DNA of 64,000 bases from Watersipora subatra (taxonomy: Eukaryota > Bryozoa > Gymnolaemata > Cheilostomatida > Watersiporidae), in assembly GCF_963576615.1 (NCBI RefSeq), contig NC_088711.1, positions 33,964,121 to 34,028,120 of the forward strand. Reading direction: 5' to 3'. The translations under genes and the position numbers were made by a program. The notes beneath the pieces were generated by a model. That model had not been told where the DNA came from and ran no database searches. It was given only the letters and a program-made list of their open reading frames with translations. Position 1 is the first letter of the stretch. Every line of letters begins with the position of its first letter. This document shows positions 23,901 through 34,500 of this stretch, piece after piece.

Positions 23901-26900
23901 CTCCTATCTGCAAAACATTCATACTATCCAAACTAATAAGCAGGCTATATGCTTAGACCAATTGATTATTGAGACAAAAAAAATACATCCCACAAAAATT
24001 GAACTCAGATACTCGGCTCAGCAGATAAGCCCACTAACAACTGCACCACTTGATCACCTTGCTATAATGTGGACTAGTTGTGCATATAGCTATTACACAT
24101 GATGATCTTTCATGGCGCATGAGCCTACCAGGATACTAGTTTACATAAAATAATACAATAGAATTTAATCGCAAAGAAGTCTTTTAAGGAGTTTGCCATA
24201 TTCGCTGGGACATATTGATTCACTCAATATCTGTACATTCAGCTGACTTGAATTTAATAAAAATTAAAATTTTAATGGAAAAGTGCTCAGTTCTTACCAA
24301 ATGCCAAGCCTCTCTGAATGAAGACTCCAGCAAGCTTCTTATACTGGCCAAGAGTTGTGCAGTTATATTGCTGGGACGGGTAGAAAGAGAGAACACCTGG
24401 AAAAAAGGGCAGATATATCCTGTGCAAAGTTTCATGTCCTCAAACTGATAACAAAACATTCTTGCTTCAAGTCTTGTTATTAAAAACCATCAGTATTGTG
24501 TTACAAGTAGTGGAAGCCTGTCACTATAAAATGGTTTGTGAACTAGCTAGTGACGTCGCAAAGCTGCAAGTGAACTAGCTAGTGATGTCACAAAGTTGCA
24601 AGTGAACTAGCTAGTGACGTCACAAAGCTGCAAGTGAACTAGCTAGTGACGCCACAAAGTTGCAAGTGAACTAGCTAGTGACGTCGCAAAGCTGCAAGTG
24701 AACTAGCTAGTGATGTCACAAAGTTGCAAGTGAACTAGCTAGTGACGTCACAAAGCTGCAAGTGAACTAGCTAGTGACGCCACAAAGCGGCAGGTGAACT
24801 AGCTAGTGATGTCACAAAGCGGCAGGTGAACTAGCTAGTGATGTCACAAAGCGGCAGGTGAAAAGGCTAGTGACATCACAAAGCTGCAAGTGAACTAGCT
24901 AGTGATGTCACAAAGTTGCAAGTGAACTAGCTAGTGACGTCACAAAGCTGCAAGTGAACTAGCTAGTGATGCCACAAAGCGGCAAGTGAACTAGCTAGTG
25001 ACATCACAAAGCTGCAAGTGAACTAGCTAGTGACATCACAAAGCTGCACAACCTAACTTCTCTACTGATGGGAAGCGAGGAATGAGAACTTTCACAACTT
25101 TATACAGTAATAACTTCTTAATGCTTGCACATATACCGATATCAGCTGTAGGTTGTCTTCCTTGGTCTGCCATTTGTGCCATTTGGCTGTTGAAAGGCTA
25201 GTGGTTATATATATTTATTTTAATTGCTGAATACGTCAATAAATACTTCATCTAAAGTGAAATTTAAAAAGTTTGGTTGTGTTCATAACTTAGCTTTATG
25301 CTTTTTAATGTTTTTTAATATTTAAGCAAGATAGGTACAAACAAAACAAAACTTCAAATAATACTAAACCTTTTGGAGTTTTGAGTTATTGCAATAGCAA
25401 TATGCTGTTGCTCATATTCACAGAGAGAGGCTTACAATAAGCCATAAACCTCATAGCAATATATTCTAAAAAATACTGGATGTGATAAAATGAGCCTTCA
25501 ACATTTTTTGTGATATGTATTAGTCTGTCTTAAGCGAAGTTATACAAAACCCTTACAAAGAAGCATTGCACATAGGATTAAGTTATTTTAACTAGTCAAA
25601 TAGCTACATAACTCCAACAACAATAGTAACAATTGTACCTATGACAATATTAGTAACAATCATACCTCTGGCAACAATACTAACAATACCTACAACAATA
25701 ACAATAATACATACAACAACTCACACCCACATGTACTGGCATGCACCCACATGCACCGGCACGCACCCACGTGCACTAACTCGCACCCACATGCACCAAC
25801 TCACACCCACATATTCCAACTCACACCCACATGCACCAACTCACACCCATATGCACCAACTCGCACCCATATGCACCAACTCACACCCACATGCACCAGC
25901 TAACACCCACATGCACCAACTCACACCCATATGCACCAACTCACACCCACATGCACCAGCTAACACCCACATGCACCAGCACACACCCACATGCACCACC
26001 ACGCACCCACATGCACCACCACGCACCCACATGCACCAGCTTGCACCCACATGCACCAGCTCATACCTACATGCACCAACTCACACCCACATGCACCAAC
26101 TCACACTTACATGCACCAACTCGCACTTGTGATCATGAATATGAAATCAAAATAGCTTGCAATAAGTTCGACTGTTATTTATAAAGCACCCTGTCAGATG
26201 TAGAGCTGGTATACAGCTCATGATAGCCTTCCATTTACACGGTGTTATGACTCTGTAATTAAATTCGTACATACGTATACATGTAGTCTGTGATGAACAC
26301 TGTGGCAACGGCGGAGGTAAAATCCTTTTAGACAAAATGGAAACATCACGCTAATATAGTGAACCAATGAGTTCAGTTGTTGGAATATGATAAAACGATA
26401 TACGTTGTATATTGGCTGCTATTATAAATAAAAGTTTTGTAAACACACATAAGATATCTGACATAATTATTGAAGGGTAATTACAGCTATGCAAGGCATA
26501 TATTAGATGGCAAAAAATAAAAACTGACATTTAACCATGAGCGGTGTCTGACTATTTAGATAAGGCTTATAAAATTATAAAAAGTTAACAGTCCTGTAGA
26601 TGTTTTTTATTTAATTTATATTATGGTTCAAAAACAATGATAAATAATTCAAATAATTACAAGTAGCATGAAAACAAATGCATTATGTAAAAAATTAAAT
26701 AATAGCCAAAACAAACATTTGTTCAACTTTTAAATCGTCACAATATTGCTATGTACAGGTGATCGTAAGTTGAGGCTTTACTATATATCATGTATTGAAT
26801 GTGTCTATCAACAAAACATGCATGGGTATTTCTGCAGCTGCGTAAAGGAGCCTCGTGTAGCACAGAATATAAAACTAGCCACTGAATTTTTATTAAAACA

Positions 26901-29900
26901 ACACGAAACAGCTTTATAAGCTTCGATGGCTGAACAGCGCTAGAATTATTGATCTTGTAAATATTAGTATTGTATTATTTCAATGCACCTGGTTATATAA
27001 CAAATATATCTACGAACGTATTAAACTTTCTTAACTAAAGACTTCCACAGCTCAGATCTCCTGGCAATCTACATCCCTGGAGCGGGTGTCATGTATGTAA
27101 ATGCTCTAGATGTTGTATACATACTATGACAACTAACGTGCTCCTCAAACATGAATTAGCTCCACCTGTACGCTTAAATTATTGCAGACGGTCAAGTCTC
27201 AAATATGAGACGGTCCTTCAATGTCTCGTACCATGTACCGTAAGTCCTCATGCTCAAGCTGTGCGGCTTGTGCTCAAAACCAGATGATTCACGAAAGAAA
27301 AAAGAATCCTCCAACAAGCCGCATATGCCCACAGACCGCGGCTAATGACTGAGGTTTTGTTATCTTTGACCCCTTCGGGAGCGAGAGTGTTGAGACGGGT
27401 TTCGCTATACCCCTGTCCTCTTGAATAAGAAATCAGGCTACATCAGTTCATGTGAAAATAATTTTCTTTTACTTCCAAGTTCCAATTGAAATTCCTAAAC
27501 CCTTGCATCAAGAACCTACTGGCCATGTCTCAGCTAGATTTTTATTGCGCTGTTAGACGGCTTCACGTTTATGGAAAGATACCAGTCAAGAACGAAACGG
27601 TGTTAATAACCTATGACTGTAGTGAGTTAAACATGAGCGATAAATTCTTCTTTAGTCTAAAGTATTCCATAAACATGACCTTGAAAATAAACGAGAAGGT
27701 CGCCAAAACCTCGTACATAAAAGTGTATCATGACTGCGATTCTATGGTTATAGCGCGGAACTGAGCAGAGACCGTATTTATCGAGAAACCGCCCTGAGCC
27801 TCTAGTAAGTTTTAAAAACTTGGCTTTAGCAGCGGCCTGTGACCCTGAACCAGAAGCCACACCCAACGACAAGCCACGCGGGTTGAGCATAAGGACTTAC
27901 GGTACTTAGTCATTGCATTAGTAAGGTATGCGGCTAAGGCACGTCGGTAAGGCACGTCGGTAAGGCACGTCGGTAAGGCACGTCGATAAAGCACGTCGGT
28001 AAGGCACGTCGGCACGGTACGTCGGTAAGGTACATCAGTAAGGTATGTCGGAAAGGTACATTGGTAAAGCATGTTGGTAAAGCTATAAAATGCTATTCAG
28101 GATACAAAAAGTGAAGTTGTTCAGTGATATCATCATCAAACAATGCTTTTGGTAATAAATGCAAATAATTTCAGCCCCTTGAACTTCCATTACATAAAGA
28201 AATACCTAACAGCTATGTTCTTCTACTTAAAGCCATTGCAATGATATGTACAAGTATTAATATAACAGGTTAGGTCTACTAGCAAGTTTGCGCATGAGCA
28301 ATGAAAGCGGAGCAACCAGTATGCGCCCCAAACCCATATTCTTAATAGATTATTGCAGGAAATTATCTATCCAATTGAGTATCTACACGTAGTTCACATA
28401 CAAATTGTATATGTAGCACCCAAGTACCAAATTGTTACATATTTTGTTGAAAATAGTTAAAAAATATGAATTTATCATAATTATACAGTAATAGTAATCC
28501 TGCTACTCCACTGCTTTAACTATTACGGCTTCGCTGTATTGTGTGTTCCGTGGCCACTCGAGTTTTTCTATTTTCATTCCATAATGATTAGTTACATATG
28601 CTTAAAAGCTGCAGCCATTTTCTTGTTTTGAAATGAATAAAGTGAAGAGTTAGTACATTGCACAGCAGTACATTATATTTCGCTGTCACTATATGACTTC
28701 AGGGTGTTTTGTCCACCGATGTGGCCTTCATTTAGATAGGTGTAGCAGTGTACCGTGTCATCTCTAAGTCACGAATGCTGAGCACACAGTCTATTGATAT
28801 GAAAGTCCTAGAACAAGGAGCTGGTTGTTGTCAGCGATAAAAATATAATCTTTTACTAGATTAGTTCGAGACCACTTTTTACTTACTGAATTAATTCGGA
28901 CATCTCTCCATCTACAGAGAATCGCCATGAATAGCTTTCCATGACTTTGCTATTCTAACGGTAAGTGACTCAAACTATTTAGCATTGACTGCCCTTGATT
29001 CTCGCCACAGTCATGCTTTTCTGTTCAGTTCTCGCTAATCTCTTACGGGTTTTAGTATTATATATGTAATATATGTACTATACAAGTTTGCCCCTGTACA
29101 AGAACATGTACTTATATGTATAGTATCTACGAAGGTTAAGAAAGCATCGCAAGTTTTCCGATGCTAAATTTAGGGCTCACATGTCAAAAATGTAGTTTCT
29201 ATTTCATGGAAATTCCCATTTTGCGGGTGGGTTTAGCATGTAATCTCACCCCCACCGTCCCACATATTAGGAGGATCACTGTAGATAACAGCACCTCATT
29301 CAGATGTTAGTAAATGGATAACTGGGCAGCTGGTCCCTGTGCTGCAGTGCCTGACGATTTGTGACGTCTGACACCATTGTTATTGTTGGTAGAGTCAGAC
29401 ACACTTTGTCGCTTTCTTTCCGGCACTGACATCATATTTGGCAATCGAATATTGGTAAATAGGTGTGTTATGCTTTGATAATCGCCATGCCTGGCTTATA
29501 ATCATTTGTGTACACGCATCACATGCCACCTGCTTTTCTTGTTTGATGTGTCATTACAGGTGCTTGTTATCAGCAGCTCATCACCCCAACACAGGATTCT
29601 CAGCTGTTCAACATCATATCTACATTAATAGCAAATATGCCACAGCTCACCATCCCAACCATCTTCAATATTATCCCCAATTTCTCTTCACATAACATGC
29701 TGTTCTACCCTATCTATCATCTATCACACAATGTTACATTCTCCGTTTCCCCCTTTGTATCACACCACTGCTCAAGACCACTGCCAACTCCTTCTCCTGC
29801 ACAAGTTGTAGAGGAGATAAACTCGCAGACATATGGTCGGCAAGTGACTTGAGTTACACTCTATTGAAAGAGCAGCCGAGACCCAATAGTCCAGTTAGCA

Positions 29901-30721
29901 GAGGATCAGGGTTTGAACCCCTGATCATGGCGGGAAGAGCACCTGACGTTAATGACTCCCTTCACCAAATCCACCAAACAGATTATTAAAAGAAATCTTG
30001 TGCTACTACATCCTCTGTACCACACACTGTTCAACACTGTAGAGGAAAGTGGGGCTAGTTGAGACAAGGGGAAAGTTGAGACAGTCACATTATTTCAAAC
30101 TGTTGAGTTGCACCACACACTGTTCAATACTGCATTACACACTGCTCAACACTGCATTACACACTGTCCAACACTGCACTACACACTGTTCAACACTGCA
30201 CCACACACTGTTCAACACTGCATTACACACTGTTCAACACTGCAATACACACTGTTCAACACTGCACCACACACTGTTCAACACTGCACCACACACTGTT
30301 ACTACACAGTGTAGTACTAATACATGTATATATGCATATAGCTCATGTTTAGGAACTGAAATACCTAATATTGAGGTAGTAACCTAATTTCTGACAGAAT
30401 ATTCTAGAATATGGGAGTTTATCTTTAGGAGTAATGTTTAGCTCACTTGCACATCTTATGTACTTCCTAATATACCTCTCTCTATTACTCGTATCTCAGT
30501 CTATTACTCATACCTGCATAGTCCGCCATCGGAACTGAACACGCTCTCCACAATCCTATGATCCACTGTCCATCTCCAGAAACGCTACTAGTTCCCTCTG
30601 TTTCTGCTGCCCACGCATCAAATCCTACTGTCAAGCCCAATAGCAGCAACTCTATCCACAAACAGGCATTCAGTGCTATAAGATATATCCGCTCTGCCCT
30701 AGTAGTCTTTACCCCCTTCAT
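20950..30721 (-). CDS. claudin-like four-transmembrane protein, complete (4 exons)
   Basis: Exons on the minus strand: 30514-30721, 24298-24396, 21774-21920, 20950-21116. The sum is 621 nt, 206 aa plus stop, and all three introns are phase 1. Exon 1 has TM1 (IYLIALNACLWIELLLLG) and then DAW...GLWRAC. Exon 2 starts after the polypyrimidine acceptor CTTTTTTCCAG and gives the second loop cysteine (QQYNCTTLGQYKKLAG). Exon 3 has TM2 (LSLVLIALAGAMILAAHIFF) and the start of TM3. Exon 4 finishes TM3 and has TM4 (LANLLPTWLTAIGTLTV) with a very short cytoplasmic end, TCRTS. W-GLW-C-C plus four TMs and about 200 aa is the claudin/PMP22/EMP superfamily pattern; members form cell-cell barriers or regulate channels. 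The C-terminus does not end in a typical PDZ-binding YV. Introns hold several large minisatellites. A different frame of exon 2 (reading FEDMKLCTGYIC) is open too but breaks the phase. Confidence 0.75.
21160..21600. repeat. 13-bp and higher-order minisatellite in claudin-like intron 3
   Basis: Units of TAGAGATATGTTA/GCAATAGAGATAT type, then about three copies of a roughly 52-base higher-order unit containing GCAATAGATATACGCAATAG and ACATTCAGTAG. The reverse strand gives a chance 68-aa frame. Confidence 0.85.
22450..23915. repeat. 43-bp minisatellite, about 33 copies, claudin-like intron 2
   Basis: The unit contains TGCAATACATCTAGTACTAG followed by TATGTTATAGCAACTCTCC. Each unit carries the palindromic core CTAGTACTAG. 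Variants (CTTCTTGCAAT, GGCAACTCTT, GTGTGTTATAG) recur at intervals, suggesting higher-order expansion of groups of units. Confidence 0.95.
23985..24080 (-). repeat. tRNA-like repeat fragment
   Basis: On the minus strand a GTGATCAAGTGGTGCAGTTG segment and a GAGTTCAATTTTT B-box-like segment lie at tRNA-like spacing. This is probably a worn SINE, not a functional tRNA: the stems cannot be drawn cleanly. Confidence 0.4.
24536..25050. repeat. 32-bp minisatellite carrying TGACGTCA, about 16 copies
   Basis: The unit is GTGAACTAGCTAGTGACGTC followed by ACAAAGCTGCAA. Many units contain TGACGTCA, the palindromic consensus for CREB/ATF-type factors; others have TGATGTCA, TGACGCCA or TGACATCA. It lies in intron 1 of the claudin-like gene, about 140 nt from exon 2. 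Whether it is regulatory is unknown. Confidence 0.9.
25720..26130. repeat. 20-bp minisatellite (CATGCACCAACTCACACCCA)
   Basis: About 20 copies of a 20-base unit, strongly C/A on the plus strand. Because 20 is not a multiple of three, all plus-strand frames give His/Thr/Pro repeats, which explains the 117- and 163-aa open frames here. Confidence 0.95.
27486..27764 (+). CDS. hypothetical 92-aa open frame
   Basis: The frame has a more protein-like composition than its neighbours (for example SQLDFYCAVRRLHVYGKIPV and ITYDCSELNMSDKFFFSLKY) but no recognised domain, signal peptide or splice sites. It lies antisense within intron 1 of the claudin-like gene. It may be a transposon remnant or chance. 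Confidence 0.2.
   Translation: MKFLNPCIKNLLAMSQLDFYCAVRRLHVYGKIPVKNETVLITYDCSELNMSDKFFFSLKYSINMTLKINEKVAKTSYIKVYHDCDSMVIARN
27925..28085. repeat. 13-bp minisatellite (GGCACGTCGGTAA)
   Basis: About 12 copies of a 13-base unit, GC-rich at the start and decaying towards 28085. It is unusually rich in CpG for this region. Confidence 0.9.
29559..29852 (+). CDS. possible plus-strand terminal exon, family unknown
   Basis: After an acceptor-like TGTGTCATTACAG the frame is open for about 98 codons to a TGA at 29850. It is Pro/Ser/Ile-rich (for example IANMPQLTIPTIFNIIPNFS and ends PTPSPAQVVEEINSQTYGRQ). A TGA lies just upstream in the same frame, so an exon would have to start at this acceptor. No partner exon was found. 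It sits antisense in the claudin-like intron 1. Confidence 0.25.
   Translation, partial: GACYQQLITPTQDSQLFNIISTLIANMPQLTIPTIFNIIPNFSSHNMLFYPIYHLSHNVTFSVSPFVSHHCSRPLPTPSPAQVVEEINSQTYGRQVT
30108..30308. repeat. 22-bp minisatellite (CACCACACACTGTTCAACACTG)
   Basis: About nine copies of a unit containing CACACTGTTCAACACTG, with ATTACA variants. It explains the Leu/His/Cys-rich open frames on the plus strand. Confidence 0.9.
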
Positions 30722-31211
30722 CAGTTTTTTACACTATAAAATTATTTATTCTTTCTGAGTTACTATAGGAATCAGGCACATATAATCACTTGCTACTAGA
30801 TATACGTTCTGTGTTATTTGATAGCAAAGCTTTGATGACCACCAGCTATTTATGACAGAAAACCTATGACCCTTAATCCAGAACCTAGCTACGGCATTAT
30901 GTTTATTATAAGCTCGATGTCGACAATCATTATCGATAGCTGAAATACCTACTGAAAGAAAAATGACATAAATGAAATTGAAAATACAAAAACAGGTTTT
31001 TAAGTTAACGGAACTAAATTAAACTTTTTTGTAAATAATTTTGTTAAATTTTTTTATAGATTTGGTATTGACAGCCTTCAAAAGGCAAGGCTTTAATACT
31101 AAGAATGCTTGATGCGGGCTTCGGCTGGTAGGTCCCAACTAGCTACACGTGTTATTGTTAGCTAGCGAGAATAGATCACATTCCTCATAATCATAGGGCG
31201 TGCTGAATATA

Positions 31212-31219
31212 GAATGCAC
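31212..31219. other. empty target site for the hAT-like MITE of copy B
   Basis: Copy A has a single GAATGCAC in the context TATAGAATGCACGGCTCC. In copy B the same octamer flanks an insertion on both sides (47657-47664 and 51541-51548). This is the pre-insertion state. Confidence 0.85.
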
Positions 31220-31525
31220 GGCTCCATTATTACCGGCTGCCATTATTCCATCGGTGAATAATTACCTGATGCTGAAACTAAATATTGCTCACAGACAGGT
31301 CTTGTTATTCCATTCTCTAATGACCGCTGCGCAGTGTGTACTCAAATTCTATTGTACGTAACTTCATTATGGTCCTTGGGTTTAATTGATAAACAAATTT
31401 GTAACAACTAAAACACAATCAAGTAGAGTTTTTTTTGTGTTTGGTTTATGTTTACAAAGTATTGAAGTACAGAAAGTGAAAGAGGCTGTGGCACTACTAA
31501 AAGCAGCTTGTCAAGGGAGAACTTC

Positions 31526-34500
31526 CTAAGGAGAGTTCATCCATAACATAGCCAAAGCTATCAGAGAAAGACATGTTCCAGCTGAAATCTTTTCTCCATG
31601 GTTTCCTCCATGTTCTTTTTCAATGAAGTCAAATGCACCATCTAAAACACAGCAAGACATGAAAATTACTGCTCTATTACAGAAAATAAATACACAATCA
31701 TTTGATAGAGAATACCTGTTATCCCAGAATGCATGGCCAGTTAGACAACATTTTACAACGTGTACTTAGGCTGCCCCCAGCTAGCAGACCCCAGTGAGCC
31801 ATTAATTATAAAAATCTTAAAAGACAAGGTTCACTAATAAATATAGAGCAAACCGTGCCATGGACATGGAGCTATTTTGATAGCAATAGTTGAAAGTCCT
31901 TCACTGTTTCTTTATCCTAATAGTATAGAGTTTATATTGGCCACTGAGTATTGAGTTTTTTGATTGATTATGAACTAAGATAGCATGTGGTCCTTGGCAA
32001 AATTACGTGACAAACTGAAAGGTACATGTAGCTGTACATATTATTACTTTTCTTTATACACGTAAAATGATCCACCAGTAGTGTCCCACGCAGGGGCTAC
32101 TAAGATGGCTGCTCATTTCTTGAAGGGCTTCTTAAAAATTCTCTTTTCACATCAAATAGTCAGCGGCTGGCTATACGACAGCAATTGTAGCATGGCATTG
32201 CAGCTATGCAGCAGCAATGGTAGCGCAGCATAGCATTGCAGCTATGATGCATCAATGGTGGCATAGCATCACAGCTATGTAGCAGCATTGTTAGCAATGG
32301 TAGCATAGCATTACAGCTATGAAGCAGCAATGATAGCAATGACAGCATAGCATTACAGCTATGAAGCAGCAAAGAAAGCAATGGCAGCATAGCATTACAG
32401 CTATGAATCAGCAATGGTAGCATAGCATTGCAGCTATGAAGCAGCAATGAAAGCAATGGCAGCGTAGCATTACAGCTATGAAGCAGCAATGGTAGCATAG
32501 CATTGCAGCTATGTAGCAGCAATGATAGCAATGGCAGCATAGCATTACAGCTATGAAGCAACAATGGTAGCACAGCATTGCAGCTATGTACCAGCAATGA
32601 AAGCAATGGCAGCGTAGCATTACAGCTATGAAGCAGCAATGGTAGCACAGCATTGCGGCTATGTACCAGCAATGAAAGCAATGGTAGCATAGCATTGCAG
32701 CTATGAAGCAGCAATGAAAGCATTGGCAGCGTAGCATTACAGCTATGAAGCAGCAATGGTAGCATAGCATTGCAGCTATGTACCAGCAATGAAAGCAATG
32801 GTAGCATAGCATTGCAGCTATGAAGCAGCAATGAAAGCAATGGCAGCATAGCATTACAGCTATGAAGCAGCAATGATAGCATAGCATTGCAGCTATGAAG
32901 CAGCAATGATAGCAATGGCAGCATAGCATTACAGCTATGAAGCAGCAATGAAAGCAATGGTAGCATACCATTGCAGCTATGCAGCAGCAATGGTGATTAA
33001 TGTATTCTAACTTATAACTGCGTGTATAAGTATACTGAACTAAGTAGATCACAGCATAGTAAAGCATATTCTACTCGCCTGATAGCGAGATAGCTTTAAT
33101 AGCCTTTAGGAATAGCCTTTAGGATTAGCAGTAGCTACATGAAAGAGTGTTCAAAGCTCTAACATAAAACTTCTACCACAACAATGTTTATGCAGTTCAT
33201 GGCTGTGTCCTAAAACTAGTAATAACCAATATAACTATAGAAAAATACATATGTAAGTGTAAGTAGAGTATTATATTTGTGTAGGAGAGAGTTGTCTTCT
33301 CTTCTATTTGATCAGTTTTTGAAGGGGCAGAATTATTGCATATCTATAGTATTTTTTAAAGTCAATATAAGTTATTAAAACAATGAGTCGGTGTCAAAGC
33401 TATTACTGTTTTAACAACAGACACACCAGGTAAGTGTAGAGACACAGGCTACAGCAGGTAAGCGTAGAGACAAAAGCTACAGCAGGTAAGCGTAGAGACA
33501 AAGGCTACAGCAGGTAAGCGTAGAGACACAGGCTACAGCAGGTAAGCGTAGAGACAAAGTCTACAGCAGGTAAGCGTAGATACACAGGCTACAGCAAGTA
33601 AGCGTAGAGACAAAGGCTACAGCAGGTAAGCGTAGAGACAAAGGCTACGGCAGGTAAGCGTAGAGACACAGGCTACAGCAGGGGTTGAACACCTGAGTGA
33701 TAGTTGTTATGACACTTCCTGCCATAGTTAAAATATTTTAGGTAACTTAATGGTGCTTGCATAGAACTTCGACTATCTTATGTCACTGTATATCAGTTGG
33801 TTGTTGGACTATTGGTCGTTTGTCCTACGCCTGTCAAGTTATAGGCATAAAGTTTTAGTCACGAAAAATGCACTTTAGGTGGGGTTTGAACTTAGAACCT
33901 ACAGCTCTTCAGAAAAGTGTGCTAAATAGCGCTGCACGATATCTTTGCATGTACATTCGATTATTTGGTCTCAAAATATATCGAATAATATCGAACATTG
34001 GAGTTGTCTTCTTTGATATATAGTGTTGGGCTTTAACATGAACGAAATGAGAGGATACTGGTTGATATCGGTTGAAAAACAGGGGTTGTCACCTCGTTAC
34101 AATAAAGAGAATAGACAACTCCACTTTTGCAAAATAAAATATCAATGTCGACATTCATATCGACTTGAAAACTGACCAAGTATAAAATCATCCACTGAAA
34201 TATATTGTCATATCGGATTGTATCGTGTTATCGTGCAGCACTAGTGCTAAACCACCAGGCCATCCGGCTACATGGCTATACTATGAATTAATTGTCCAGA
34301 TAATACTAATTACACTCGCTGAGCTTTATTGCCAATTGGTTAAAATACTCAGACCTCATCTAGCACGCTTAAAGAGCATGATGCAATCTTTTTTCCGCGT
34401 GCTGGCTTAAGTTATAATAATGGCTTCTATGAGCTTAAGTTATAATAATGGCTTCTATGAGCTTAAGTTATAATAATGGCTTCTTTGAGCTTAAGTAACT

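Noticed and set aside
22450-23915. CRISPR-like regular repeat array
   Set aside because: The units are contiguous 43-bp repeats with no unique spacers, in a eukaryotic intron.
24220-24459. Alternative claudin exon 2 frame reading FEDMKLCTGYICPFFQ
   Set aside because: It needs phase 0, which clashes with the phase-1 donor of exon 1 and acceptor of exon 3; the frame with QYNCTTLGQYKK fits both and follows a better polypyrimidine tract.
25641-26184. Plus-strand His/Thr/Pro frames of 163 and 117 aa
   Set aside because: All frames of the 20-bp CA-rich array are open; no start context or domain.
32160-33067. Minus-strand open frames of 276 and 219 aa
   Set aside because: They are translations of the 33/42-bp minisatellite, open only because unit lengths are multiples of three.
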